In this document: piece by piece, positions 33,643 to 41,989 of the stretch
How positions within the stretch are numbered: position 1 is the first letter of the stretch
How the letters are laid out: every line of letters begins with the position of its first letter
From: an uncultured Paludibaculum sp.
GTDB lineage: Bacteria; Acidobacteriota; Terriglobia; Bryobacterales; Bryobacteraceae
DNA length: 64,000 bases
Reading direction: 5' to 3'
Assembly (NCBI RefSeq): GCF_963665245.1
Contig: NZ_OY762269.1
Span: 3,416,501 to 3,480,500, forward strand
Translations under genes and position numbers: made by a program
The notes under the pieces: generated by a model
Seen by the model: only the letters and a program-made list of their open reading frames with translations
Told to the model about the DNA's origin: nothing
Databases searched by the model: none

Positions 33643-34245
33643 ATGGAAACCCCCGAGAGAGCCTGCACCGCATTTGAAGGGAATCGCCGCATTGCCGGCG
33701 GTACACTGACCGAGGTCGCGCTGCAGGCAAAGGCTGTGCTGGACGCCGGCCAGTGGGCACAAGTCCTGATCTTTGATGACGTTACGAGTGAGTTGATTGA
33801 GGTGGACTTTCGGGGCACGCCGGAGGACGTTCTGGGGCGGCTGAGGGAACGCGATCCGGTGGAAGAGACGGCTCGACGTCCGGGCCGGCCCAAACTGGGC
33901 GTGGTGGCGAGGGAAGTGACGCTGCTGCCGCGCCACTGGGCATGGCTGGCGAGCCAGCCTGGAGGCGCTTCGGTGGCACTGCGAAAACTGGTGGAACAGG
34001 CCAGCCGGGCGAATCAGGGCCGAGACCGCCAGCGCCGGGCCAAGGACTCGGCGTACCGGTTTCTGTCGGCGATGGCTGGAAATCTGCCCGGCTTTGAAGA
34101 GGCGACAAGGGCGCTGTTCGCGGATCGGCCGGAGCAGTTGGCCGGCATCCTCGAATCCTGGCCCATCGATATTCGAGACCACGCGAAGAAGCTGGTGGCT
34201 GCCGCATTTGAGGGCGATGGCCCCGAGGCTCCGGACCAGCTCTGA
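33643..34245 (+). CDS. DUF2239 family protein
   Basis: 200 residues: FEGNRRIAGGTLTEVALQAK, then VLIFDDVTSELIEVDFRGTP, RRPGRPKLGVVAREVTLLPR, HWAWLASQPGGASVALRKLV and a C-terminal helical part DSAYRFLSAMAGNLPGFEEA. The central RPGRPKLG resembles an AT-hook and the following helices look DNA-binding-like. Function unknown in the family; members are often near DNA-related or defence genes. It may regulate its own repeated operator (inference). Confidence 0.88.
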   Translation: METPERACTAFEGNRRIAGGTLTEVALQAKAVLDAGQWAQVLIFDDVTSELIEVDFRGTPEDVLGRLRERDPVEETARRPGRPKLGVVAREVTLLPRHWAWLASQPGGASVALRKLVEQASRANQGRDRQRRAKDSAYRFLSAMAGNLPGFEEATRALFADRPEQLAGILESWPIDIRDHAKKLVAAAFEGDGPEAPDQL

Positions 34246-34288
34246 GCGGAGACTGATCATTTCAACCGAGGACCCAGAGGAGGCACCC

Positions 34289-34633
34289 ATGTTGTCGAGT
34301 GCGGAACGGAAAGAGATCAACCGGAAGTTCAAGGAGCGGAAGCCCGCCGTGGGCGTGTTCGCGGTACGGTGCACGGCCAGCGGTGCGGCCTGGGTGGGCG
34401 CTTCGCGGAACCTGGACGCGACGAAGAATCAACTGTGGTTTGCGCTGCGGCTTGGCGTCCATCGCGATCCGTCGCTGCAGCAGGAATGGAACGCGCGGGG
34501 CGCCGCCGCGTTCCGGTACGAGATTCTGGAGAAGCTCGACGAGGATGTGTCGGCGTTGGCGGTGGCGGATCTGCTGAAGGAGAAGCGGCGAGGATGGATT
34601 GAGGAGTTGGGGGCAAGGGCGGTTTTGGCGTAG
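34289..34633 (+). CDS. GIY-YIG nuclease-fold protein
   Basis: 114 residues from an ATG with ribosome site agaggagg. AVGVFAVRCTASGAAWVGAS holds the GIY-YIG strand pair in variant form (GVF...WVG), followed by RNLDATKNQLWFALRLGVHR and FRYEILEKL. Such short relatives are common next to DUF2239 in soil bacteria. Catalytic competence is uncertain because the Tyr residues are replaced. Probably co-transcribed with the DUF2239 gene 43 bp upstream. Confidence 0.85.
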   Translation: MLSSAERKEINRKFKERKPAVGVFAVRCTASGAAWVGASRNLDATKNQLWFALRLGVHRDPSLQQEWNARGAAAFRYEILEKLDEDVSALAVADLLKEKRRGWIEELGARAVLA

Positions 34634-34655
34634 GAGCTACCAAGTCCGCATCCGC

Positions 34656-35078
34656 TCATCTCCGCTTGGAGCCGCGCCGGGCGGGTAAGGGCGTCCCTGG
34701 AGCGAGGACTCTTGCGGCGAGGGCGGCTTGCGGAAGGTCCCGTGGGTTGAGGGTCACCAGAAAATCGGCCGCGCCATCCTCGGCGCACGCGCAAAAGGGG
34801 TCATCCGCCGGATCAGGGGATATCTTCCTTCTCGCCCGGAGCACGACCGTCTCGGCCTCTTCGCGCAGTAGGTTGACGAGGAGTCCGATGGTCTCACGGC
34901 GGACTTTCAGGCGGCGAAGCACGGTCTTGTATTCGTCGAGTATTTCTTCGGAAACGAGCCATGTGAAGGTGCCACGCTCCAGCCAATCTCGCAGCAACTG
35001 AGCACTTGGGTTGGAAGTTGGGACCGTGCCGGTGCGAAATCCGGAGATGCCAGCGACGAGAACCGAGGTGTCCACCAC
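34656..35078 (-). CDS. PIN-domain toxin-like RNase
   Basis: 140 residues from the GTG at 35078: VVDTSVLVAGISG (first catalytic Asp), WLVSEEILDEYKTVLRRLKV (Glu), then ISPDPADDPFCACAEDGAAD and FLVTLNPRDLPQA (acidic cluster). This is the PIN_3 family of putative toxins. It starts 5 bp after the upstream gene's stop, the usual antitoxin-toxin spacing. Longer starts would overlap the antitoxin and add Arg-rich non-conserved sequence. Confidence 0.85.
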   Translation of the reverse strand: MVDTSVLVAGISGFRTGTVPTSNPSAQLLRDWLERGTFTWLVSEEILDEYKTVLRRLKVRRETIGLLVNLLREEAETVVLRARRKISPDPADDPFCACAEDGAADFLVTLNPRDLPQAALAARVLAPGTPLPARRGSKRR

Positions 35079-35082
35079 GCCT

Positions 35083-35655
35083 TTAGGCCGTCTTAAGCGT
35101 GCGGTTGGCAACGACGGTGACCTCGGGAAGTACCTTGCGGCGGCGCCTGTAGGCCTTGACCGCCGCCTGGATCTCACCGGGCCGGACGTCGCCGAGTTGG
35201 CCGGCCGCTTCGGAGAAGGCGCGGCTCATTTCGGACTGCCAGGCGGCACGGTGCCTTCCGCGAGGAAGATCGGCTGCCTTCAGTGATTTGGGCAACTGGT
35301 CTTCGACTTCGCGAGCAAGGCTGCCCAGCGGAATCCGAATCTCGATCGGCTGTTGTCCGCGAGGGGGCAGAGACCGCAACGAAACGTAGCGACGGTGTTT
35401 GGGATCCTCACTCCCAAGACTACGGGAGAGCGCCTCCGTGAAGAGTGAGAGCAAGTCGCTCGACGAGCCGAGCGATTCCTTTAGGTAGAAAGCGACCTTG
35501 GCTTCCAGCAGCAGGCGGCCATCGAACCAGTAGAGATTATCCCGCCGCGGTGGGTGAATCACTTTCAACTGCACCAAGTTCTGGAGTTCCTTGGTCGAGA
35601 CCCCGAGCACGGCGCTGGCTTGTTTGAGCTTGAGTTCCACAGTCGTCACGGGCAT
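35083..35655 (-). CDS. Putative antitoxin/DNA-binding partner of the PIN protein
   Basis: 190 residues. Residues 1-45 look like a MerR/excisionase-type winged helix (LKLKQASAVLGVSTKELQNL, then KVIHPPRRDNLYWFDGRLLL). The middle has RRYVSLRSLPPRGQQPIEIR and a basic C-terminal stretch (AVKAYRRRRK). No named family. Its position directly before a PIN toxin suggests an antitoxin. A 31-bp palindrome lies about 128 bp upstream of its start. Confidence 0.7.
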   Translation of the reverse strand: MPVTTVELKLKQASAVLGVSTKELQNLVQLKVIHPPRRDNLYWFDGRLLLEAKVAFYLKESLGSSSDLLSLFTEALSRSLGSEDPKHRRYVSLRSLPPRGQQPIEIRIPLGSLAREVEDQLPKSLKAADLPRGRHRAAWQSEMSRAFSEAAGQLGDVRPGEIQAAVKAYRRRRKVLPEVTVVANRTLKTA

Positions 35656-35782
35656 GCCTAGCTAAAGTTTAGATGGAATTGAGAGGGAGGGCAATCCTCT
35701 TGGCCAAGGTCACGGAATGGCCGAAGTGTGCCTGCATGACATCCCGGCGGACATCCTGCGATCGGGCTTTCGTGGATCATGT

Positions 35783-35813
35783 TGCAATTGTGCATTTGAA
35801 ATGCATAATTGCA
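35783..35813. promoter_or_regulatory. 31-bp near-perfect palindrome (operator candidate)
   Basis: The 15-base arms at 35783-35797 and 35799-35813 are reverse complements with one mismatch, around a single central G. The AT-rich sequence stands out from its GC-rich surroundings and lies between the HigA-like stop and the start of the PIN operon. No T run follows, so an operator is more likely than a terminator. Confidence 0.6.
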
Positions 35814-35887
35814 TGCCAGAACCACCGGGTTGCCCCTGGCCCCGAATGTGGTGGCTCTGCCGTTCCGCGAGCTTTGACGAGGCGTAG

Positions 35888-36250
35888 CTAGTCGTTGGCC
35901 CGAAGTACATCCTCTACGGCCTCGGGATGTTTTGCGATCACCGCCATCAGCACGCGTGTGGGCGTATCCGGCTTCGATCGACCCTGTTCCCAGTTTCGAA
36001 GAGTGGCAGGCGGGAAGCCGAACTTTGTCGCGAACTGGGTTTGGCTGAGGCCCATCTTCCTGCGAACTGCTCGTACGTCCACCTCCGGCACCTGTATCAG
36101 TGTGACCCTTGCTTCGGTGTTCTCGCCACGCGACCAAGCAATCGCCTCCTCAAGCCCCGCGATGATGCTTGCCCCCATGTCGGATCGCACTTTCCGCACG
36201 CCCGCGGCCCGCTTGCGCCCCGTCCGGTTGGTTTTTGTTGTCGTGCTCAC
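35888..36250 (-). CDS. HigA-like antitoxin (XRE-type helix-turn-helix)
   Basis: 120 residues. A Lys/Arg-rich N-terminus precedes VRAVRRKMGLSQTQFATKFG, FPPATLRNWEQGRSKPDTPT and RVLMAVIAKHPEAV, a clear XRE helix-turn-helix as in HigA/NadS-type antitoxins. It follows the toxin gene by 9 bp, the reversed toxin-first order of higBA. It should neutralise the toxin and repress the operon at the palindrome upstream. Confidence 0.93.
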   Translation of the reverse strand: MSTTTKTNRTGRKRAAGVRKVRSDMGASIIAGLEEAIAWSRGENTEARVTLIQVPEVDVRAVRRKMGLSQTQFATKFGFPPATLRNWEQGRSKPDTPTRVLMAVIAKHPEAVEDVLRAND

Positions 36251-36259
36251 CGCACCCTC

Positions 36260-36610
36260 CTATTCCGTTGCCGGATAGCCTGCAACCAGAGCCTGCACCA
36301 ATCGCTTCATTGCGCTACGCTCAGCCCTGGTGAGATTCTCCTTCTCGTTCTTCGGATAGGCGGTGAGCAGGAAAAGCGGCATCCGCCCACTGTGGAAGTA
36401 ATAGATCACACGAGCGCCGCCACGCTTGCCTCTTCCGCCTAAAGCCCAACGCAGTTTCCTGATACCGCCGGTCTCCGCCATGATCACACCAGATTCCGGG
36501 TTCGCGGCCAAAAAAGCCACTAGCTCCATCCGCTCCGACTCCGACATGAGTGGTTCCACAGCTTTGAGGAAACGCCCGGTCTCAACGACCGTCATCGGAG
36601 CATTCAGCAT
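36260..36610 (-). CDS. RelE/HigB-like toxin
   Basis: 116 residues: TVVETGRFLKAVEPLMSESE, then GVIMAETGGIRKLRWALGGR, GKRGGARVIYYFHSGRMPLF, LLTAYPKNEKENLTRAERSA. GGIRKLRW...GKRGGARVIYY is the core of RelE/HigB-type mRNA interferases. An ATG five codons downstream is an alternative start. Its promoter overlaps the TACGCAA palindrome. Confidence 0.93.
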   Translation of the reverse strand: MLNAPMTVVETGRFLKAVEPLMSESERMELVAFLAANPESGVIMAETGGIRKLRWALGGRGKRGGARVIYYFHSGRMPLFLLTAYPKNEKENLTRAERSAMKRLVQALVAGYPATE

Positions 36611-36618
36611 GCACTCCC

Positions 36619-36637
36619 ACTATACGCAATTTGCGTA
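36619..36637 (-). promoter_or_regulatory. Palindromic operator with embedded -10 upstream of higB
   Basis: TACGCAA-T-TTGCGTA (36623-36637) is a perfect inverted repeat with one central base. On the minus strand a TATAGT hexamer at 36624-36619 overlaps its edge, 9 bp before the toxin ATG. This is the expected site for HigA-type autorepression. Confidence 0.65.
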
Positions 36638-36663
36638 GCGGACGCCATGTGAAGGAGCCGCCC

Positions 36664-38013
36664 TCACTGCCTCTTGGCCGGCATGCGGCGGCCGTTCTGG
36701 ATCAGGGTCAGGCCGGTCGCCTTGCCTTCGGCGTCGAGGTCGAAGACGAGTTCGGCGTCGATCACCTTGGGGAAGAAGGTGTTGGCGGATTTTGCGAAGA
36801 TCCGGACCTTGCCTTGACCCGTGGCCTGCGTCACGAGTTGGTCGCCCTCCAGCGTCACTGCCATGATGAAGTTGGGTGCGATGGCGTAGCTGCCTACGAA
36901 CTTCTCGAGCGACTCCCGGGAGAGCTTGATCTCGGTGGGTTTTTCCGGGACGGGTAGGGTCTGGCCCAGCATGAGCTTGACGAGTTCCTGAGCGAGTTTG
37001 TCGTTCTGGCCCGGCACGACATTGTTGAGCACGACCACCACGAGGTGTTCGCTTGGAACCCGGACAATGCGTGTGGAGAAGCCGTTGATGCCTCCGCTGT
37101 GATTGATCTGCTGGACACCGTCCTCCGTCTTGACCGTCCAACCGTAAGCGTAGTTGTTCAGGACCGGCGTGAAATAGCGCTTATAGGCCTCCGGGGAGAG
37201 GATCCTGTGTGCACTCAGAGCCTCGTCCCACTTCATGAGATCGAGCGTGGTGGAGTAGAGCGACCCGGCGGCATGCGGGATGGTCATGTCGAGGAACTGT
37301 GCGTTCTGGAGCTTTCCGCCCGCGCGGGTATAGCCGGCGGCGCGGTGGGGCAGCACGGTGACTGTGTCGTCGTAGCCGGTGTCGTTCATCTCCAGCGGGG
37401 TGAAGATGTTCCTGCGCAGGAAATCCGCATAGCTGCCACCGGAGACTTTCTCGATGATGTAGCCCAGAAGGACGTAGCCGGAGTTGGAGTAAGAGAACTT
37501 TGAACCGGGCGGGAAGTCGAGCGGCTCGTTGAGGAAGCGTTTCAGGGTTTCGACGGGCGGCGAAGCCTGGCTCATGGTTGTCGTGTAGCTCTTGAAGGCG
37601 GTGAAGTTCGGGATGCCCGAGGTGTGTGACAGCAAGTGGTGCAGGGTGATCGGCTTCCAGGCCTCCGGGCAGGGCGAGACGAAGTTGCAGACAGGGTCGT
37701 CGACCTTGAGCTTGCCCTGGTCGCTCAGCAACAGGACAGCCATGGCGGTGAACTGCTTGGTGATGGAGCCCAGGCGGAATTTGGTGTCCGGCGTAACGGG
37801 CACACTCCACTCGAAGTTGGCCATGCCGTAGCCCTTGCTGAGGACGATCTTGCCGTCCTTCGCGACGAGGACGGCGCCATTGAACCGGTCCTGGGCGGTG
37901 TAGGCGCGCACCTGCTCGTCGAGGCGTTGGGTGGAGGCTGGCGGGGCGGTGGTCTGGGCGGCGGCGACGACGGCCGCGGTCACCAATAGAAGAAGGGATG
38001 GACGGTACCGCAT
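36664..38013 (-). CDS. Serine hydrolase of the beta-lactamase/PBP4* family
   Basis: 449 residues. Signal peptide (SLLLLVTAAVVAAAQ). Catalytic SxxK is Ser83-Lys86 in RLGSITKQF, YxN is Tyr175 in YSNSGY and the third motif HSGG follows in NHSGGINGFS. A C-terminal lipocalin-like domain (from about 360) is typical of the esterase/peptidase branch. Exported; acts on a peptide or ester substrate, probably not on antibiotics. The ATG at 38013 has a purine-rich site at about 10 bp; another ATG lies 18 bp upstream. Divergent from ftsY. Confidence 0.9.
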   Translation of the reverse strand: MRYRPSLLLLVTAAVVAAAQTTAPPASTQRLDEQVRAYTAQDRFNGAVLVAKDGKIVLSKGYGMANFEWSVPVTPDTKFRLGSITKQFTAMAVLLLSDQGKLKVDDPVCNFVSPCPEAWKPITLHHLLSHTSGIPNFTAFKSYTTTMSQASPPVETLKRFLNEPLDFPPGSKFSYSNSGYVLLGYIIEKVSGGSYADFLRRNIFTPLEMNDTGYDDTVTVLPHRAAGYTRAGGKLQNAQFLDMTIPHAAGSLYSTTLDLMKWDEALSAHRILSPEAYKRYFTPVLNNYAYGWTVKTEDGVQQINHSGGINGFSTRIVRVPSEHLVVVVLNNVVPGQNDKLAQELVKLMLGQTLPVPEKPTEIKLSRESLEKFVGSYAIAPNFIMAVTLEGDQLVTQATGQGKVRIFAKSANTFFPKVIDAELVFDLDAEGKATGLTLIQNGRRMPAKRQ

Positions 38014-38067
38014 AAAGATAGCTCGTCCCATTGTCGCTACAATCAAAAGAGCCTCAAGTAAATTCAC

Positions 38068-38985
38068 ATGCTCAGTCTCCTCGATCGTTTGAAACAGGGT
38101 ATCCAGAAGACCCGCACCGGCTTGGTCGCCAAGGTGGAAGACGTTCTTCTGGGCAAAAAAGAGATCGACGCCGATCTGCTGGAAGAGTTGGAATACACGC
38201 TGATTTCGGCCGATATCGGGGCGCGCACCTCGAACGAAATCCTGGAAGGCATCCGGCAGCGGGTGGAACGGCATCTGGTGAACGATCCGTCCGAATTGCG
38301 GCAATTGATCAGTGAACATCTGTTGGGCGTGCTGGAAGCGGGCGACAGGCCATTGAACTTCGCGGCCGAGGCTCCGACCGTGGTGCTGATGGTGGGCGTA
38401 AACGGGTCGGGCAAGACGACCACGACGGGCAAGCTGGCGGCGCGCTTTTCGGCCGAGGGTAAGACCGTTCTGCTGTGCGCGGCCGATACCTTCCGCGCCG
38501 CGGCGATTGAGCAACTGGAAGTCTGGGGCCAGCGGACGAAAAGTGAGATCATCCGGCAGTCGCAGGGGGCCGATCCCAGCGCCGTGGTTTTCGACGCGCT
38601 GCAAGCGGCGAAGGCTCGCAAGAGCGACGTGCTGCTGGTGGATACGGCCGGGCGGCTGCATACGAAGTCGAATCTGATGACCGAGCTGGAAAAGATGCGG
38701 CGGACGGCGGGCCGCGTGGTGCCGGGGGCTCCGCACGAGGTGTGGCTGGTGCTGGACGCCACGACGGGCCAGAACGGTCTGGAGCAGGCCAGGAAGTTTA
38801 CGGAATCGGCCGGGGTGACTGGCCTGATTCTGACGAAGCTGGACGGCACCGCCAAGGGCGGCATTGTGGTGGCGATCACTCGTGAGCTGAACCTGCCCAT
38901 CCGCTTTATCGGCGTCGGCGAGCAGGCCGAGGATTTGCTGCCGTTCGAGCCGGAGAAGTTCATTTCCTCGTTGTTTGAGGCATAG
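38068..38985 (+). CDS. ftsY: Signal recognition particle receptor FtsY
   Basis: 305 residues, NG domains only: N-domain LLDRLKQGIQKTRTGLVAKV, G-domain VGVNGSGKTTTTGKLAARF (P loop), DTFRAAAIEQL, LLVDTAGRLHTKSNL, ILTKLDGTAKGGIV and FIGVGEQAEDLLPF. The acidic A domain seen in enterobacteria is absent, as in many phyla. It receives the SRP-ribosome complex at the membrane. ribD starts 2 bp after its stop. Confidence 0.97.
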   Translation: MLSLLDRLKQGIQKTRTGLVAKVEDVLLGKKEIDADLLEELEYTLISADIGARTSNEILEGIRQRVERHLVNDPSELRQLISEHLLGVLEAGDRPLNFAAEAPTVVLMVGVNGSGKTTTTGKLAARFSAEGKTVLLCAADTFRAAAIEQLEVWGQRTKSEIIRQSQGADPSAVVFDALQAAKARKSDVLLVDTAGRLHTKSNLMTELEKMRRTAGRVVPGAPHEVWLVLDATTGQNGLEQARKFTESAGVTGLILTKLDGTAKGGIVVAITRELNLPIRFIGVGEQAEDLLPFEPEKFISSLFEA

Positions 38986-38987
38986 GC

Positions 38988-40082
38988 ATGAATTATTTGC
39001 GAGTAGCTCTCGATCTGGCCCGGCAAGGCCTGGGCCGCGTGACGCCGAATCCGGCGGTAGGCGCCGTACTGGTGCGGGATGACGTTGTGGTGGGGCAGGG
39101 ATTTCACACGTGGGCCGGCGTGAAGCACGCCGAGGTGCTGGCGCTGGAGGCGGCCGGGGAGAAGGCGCGCGGAGCCACGCTCTACATCAACCTCGAGCCC
39201 TGTTCGCATATGGGCCGGACGGCGCCGTGTGCCGATGCGCTGATCGCGGCCGGCGTGAAGAAGGTCGTGGCCATCACGGAGGACCCGAACCCTCAGGTGG
39301 AGGGGCGCGGGTTTGGCCGGCTGCGGGCCGCGGGCGTTGAAGTGGAAGTGGATCCGGAGTTCGCCCAGGAGGCGACGGATCTGAACCTGGCGTTCTTCCA
39401 TTACATGCGGACGGGCCGGCCGCTGGTGACGCTGAAATCGGCGCTGACCCTGGATGGGAAGATCGCGGCGCCGGAGGACAACTCTGGCTGGATCACTTCG
39501 GAGCGAGCGCGGGCGCACGTGCAACAGATCCGGCATCTGCACGATGCGATTCTGACGGGTATCGACACGGTGCTGTCCGATGACTGCCTGTTGACAGACC
39601 GTAGCGGACTGGAACGTTCGCGGCCGCTGTTGCGCATTGTGGTGGACTCGCAGTTGCGCATTCCGCTGACATCGAAGATGGTGACCAGCGCGCGCGGCGA
39701 TCTGCTGGTGGTTTGCAGTTCGGTGGCCTCGCCGTCGCGGCGTCAGGACCTGGAGAAGCTAGGCATCGAGGTGCTGGCGGCGGACGGCCCTGGTGGCCGC
39801 ACGGATCTGAAGAAGATCGTCGAGGTGTTGGGCACGCGGAAGTATCTGTCGCTGATGATTGAGGCGGGCAGCAAGGTGAACTGGTCGGCGCTGGAGTATG
39901 GCGTGGCGGACCGGATCTTTTTCTACTACGCGCCGAAGATTCTGGGCGGATTGCAGTCGTTGCCGGTGGCCGGCGGCATTGGGAAGCGGCGGCGGGCGGA
40001 TGCGATCCGGTTCACGGGCACCAAACTGCACGTGATCCCGCCGGATGAGTTCGCCGTCGAGGCGTGGCTCACGAAGAGCTGA
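38988..40082 (+). CDS. ribD: Bifunctional riboflavin deaminase-reductase RibD
   Basis: 364 residues. Deaminase zinc motif VKHAEVLALEAAGEKARGAT, then INLEPCSHMGRTAPCADALI; reductase half from about 145 (LVTLKSALTLDGKIAAPEDN, SGWITSERARAHVQQIRHLH, DAILTGIDTVLSDD). It converts the GTP cyclohydrolase product to 5-amino-6-ribitylamino-uracil phosphate. It is embedded in ftsY-ribD-ribE; the other rib genes are elsewhere. No FMN riboswitch was seen. Confidence 0.97.
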   Translation: MNYLRVALDLARQGLGRVTPNPAVGAVLVRDDVVVGQGFHTWAGVKHAEVLALEAAGEKARGATLYINLEPCSHMGRTAPCADALIAAGVKKVVAITEDPNPQVEGRGFGRLRAAGVEVEVDPEFAQEATDLNLAFFHYMRTGRPLVTLKSALTLDGKIAAPEDNSGWITSERARAHVQQIRHLHDAILTGIDTVLSDDCLLTDRSGLERSRPLLRIVVDSQLRIPLTSKMVTSARGDLLVVCSSVASPSRRQDLEKLGIEVLAADGPGGRTDLKKIVEVLGTRKYLSLMIEAGSKVNWSALEYGVADRIFFYYAPKILGGLQSLPVAGGIGKRRRADAIRFTGTKLHVIPPDEFAVEAWLTKS

Positions 40083-40085
40083 AGC

Positions 40086-40730
40086 ATGTTCACGGGCATC
40101 ATCGAAGAGTTGGGTAGGGTGGAGGCGATTGAGCCACGGTCCACCGGCAGCCGGCTGCGCATCCGGGCGCCGCTGGTCTGCTCGGATGCCAAAGAGGGCG
40201 ACAGCATCTGCGTGAGCGGAGTGTGCCTGACGGCGGTGGCTCTGCGGCCGGGTAGTTTCGGCGCGGACGTATCTCCTGAGACGCTGACACGAACGAGCCT
40301 GAAGCTGGTGAAGGTGGGTGCCGCGGTGAATCTGGAACGGGCGTTGCTGCCGACGACCAGGCTGGGCGGGCACATCGTGCAGGGCCACGTGGACGGCGTG
40401 GGGGAGATTGTGTCCGTCGATCTGCTGGGCGACGACAACTGGCTGCTGAAGGTGAGGGCTCCGAAAGAGCTGGACCGCTACCTGGCCTTCAAAGGCTCGG
40501 TGGCGATTGACGGCATCAGCCTGACCGTCGCGGCGATCGAGAACTGTGAGATCTCGGTGGCGGTGATCCCGCACACCTACGCGCACACGACGCTGACGCA
40601 GCGGAAGCCCGGGGATCCGGTGAATCTGGAGACGGATGTGCTGGCCAAGTACGTCGAGAAGATGCTGGGCAAGCTCGACCTGAAGGGGCCCTCGCTGACG
40701 ATCGAGGGGCTGCTGCAGCAGGGTTATTGA
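40086..40730 (+). CDS. ribE: Riboflavin synthase, alpha chain
   Basis: 214 residues. Starts MFTGIIEELGRVEAIEP, as nearly all family members do. Two lumazine-binding barrels: GDSICVSGVCLTAV with SPETLTRTSL, and GGHIVQGHVDGVGEIVS with VAIDGISLTVAAIE. It dismutates 6,7-dimethyl-8-ribityllumazine to riboflavin. It starts 3 bp after ribD. Confidence 0.97.
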   Translation: MFTGIIEELGRVEAIEPRSTGSRLRIRAPLVCSDAKEGDSICVSGVCLTAVALRPGSFGADVSPETLTRTSLKLVKVGAAVNLERALLPTTRLGGHIVQGHVDGVGEIVSVDLLGDDNWLLKVRAPKELDRYLAFKGSVAIDGISLTVAAIENCEISVAVIPHTYAHTTLTQRKPGDPVNLETDVLAKYVEKMLGKLDLKGPSLTIEGLLQQGY

Positions 40731-40737
40731 GTGGCGA

Positions 40738-41988
40738 TCACTCGTAGCGCAACGCGTCGACGGGGTCCAGATTCGCGGCTTTGAGCGCGGGCCAGGTCCC
40801 GAAGAACAGGCCGATTGACACGGAGACTCCGAAGCCTAGGCTAATGGCCCAGCCCGGTACGCTGGAAGGCAGCGACGGCACCAGTTTGCCGATGATGAGC
40901 GTGAGCAACACGGAGACCAGGACGCCCAATGCGCCGCCCAGGCCGGTGAGTGTGATGGCCTCCATCAGAAATTGAGCGACGATGTCGCCCTTGCGGGCGC
41001 CAATGGCCTTGCGGATGCCGATCTCCTTGGTTCGCTCAGTGACCGAGACCAGCATGATGTTCATGACGCCGATGCCGCCCACCAGCAGGCCGAGGCTGGA
41101 GAGAGCGACGGAGACGATGACGATGACACTGAGGATGCCGTCGAGACGGTTGATGATCTGATCGGCCGTGGTGAGGCCGAAGTCGTCGTCGGCACCGGGC
41201 GGGGTGTGGCGCAGGCAGCGCAGCAACTGGCGGATCTCCTCGAAAGCCTCGTCGCGCTGGCCGGCGTAGGCCTGAGCCACGAGGATGAGACGATCTTCCG
41301 TAGGGAAGCGCTGGCGGGCGGTCTGGTAGGGGATGATGATCTGAGTGTCCTGGCCGTTCTGGCCGAAGAAGCCACCTTTTGCCTCGGTGAAGACGCCAAC
41401 GACCGTGTATTCCGTACCGGCGACGCTGACCATGCGGCCGACGGCGCGGCCGTCGGGGTAAAGGGCTTCGGCGACCAGCGGGCCGATGACGCAGACACGA
41501 ACTCCGCGTTCAGCTTCCTCCGGCGTGAAGACGCGGCCCTCTTTCACCTCACGGGGCTGGATGTTGAAGGCGTTGCCGCTGTAGCCGACCAGACTGACGT
41601 TCTCGGTCTCGAAGCCGGGGACGCGTGCGGTGATGAGTCCGCTGGTTTCGGAGGTGACGTACAGCTGGAGGCTAACATCCTCGACGGCGCGGACGCTTTG
41701 TTTGATGTAGGCGGCGTACTCCGGCAGAATGGGGCGGCGCTTCATCTCCTTAAGTGAACCGGGCGCGCTGGGGTCGCGATTGAAGCGGTTGAGAAAGATG
41801 TTGTTGGGTCCGAATTCGGCGAAGAAGGTGACGATGCCGGCGCGCAAGCCACTGGTGAGGCTGCCGACGGTGACGACGGTGGTGATGCCGATGACGATGC
41901 CCAGAATGGTAAGGCTACTGCGGAAGCGGTGGGACCAGACCGCATCCAGAGCCATGTTCACGTTCTCGCTAAATTGCAGGCGGAGCAT
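40738..41988 (-). CDS. MacB-type ABC transporter permease (second of pair)
   Basis: 416 residues: TM1 with SSLTILGIVIGITTVVTVGS, a large periplasmic MacB-PCD (about 60-280) and an FtsX module with three TMs (VSVALSSLGLLVGGIGVMNI, MLVSVTERTKEIGIRKAIGA, and C-terminal TMs). It starts 1 bp after the stop of the preceding permease, so the two are likely a heterodimeric pair. The ATPase is not adjacent. Substrate unknown. Confidence 0.93.
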   Translation of the reverse strand: MLRLQFSENVNMALDAVWSHRFRSSLTILGIVIGITTVVTVGSLTSGLRAGIVTFFAEFGPNNIFLNRFNRDPSAPGSLKEMKRRPILPEYAAYIKQSVRAVEDVSLQLYVTSETSGLITARVPGFETENVSLVGYSGNAFNIQPREVKEGRVFTPEEAERGVRVCVIGPLVAEALYPDGRAVGRMVSVAGTEYTVVGVFTEAKGGFFGQNGQDTQIIIPYQTARQRFPTEDRLILVAQAYAGQRDEAFEEIRQLLRCLRHTPPGADDDFGLTTADQIINRLDGILSVIVIVSVALSSLGLLVGGIGVMNIMLVSVTERTKEIGIRKAIGARKGDIVAQFLMEAITLTGLGGALGVLVSVLLTLIIGKLVPSLPSSVPGWAISLGFGVSVSIGLFFGTWPALKAANLDPVDALRYE

Positions 41989-41989
41989 G

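Noticed and set aside
38044..38067. FMN riboswitch for ribD/ribE
   Set aside because: ribD follows ftsY by 2 bp and no conserved RFN core precedes ftsY.
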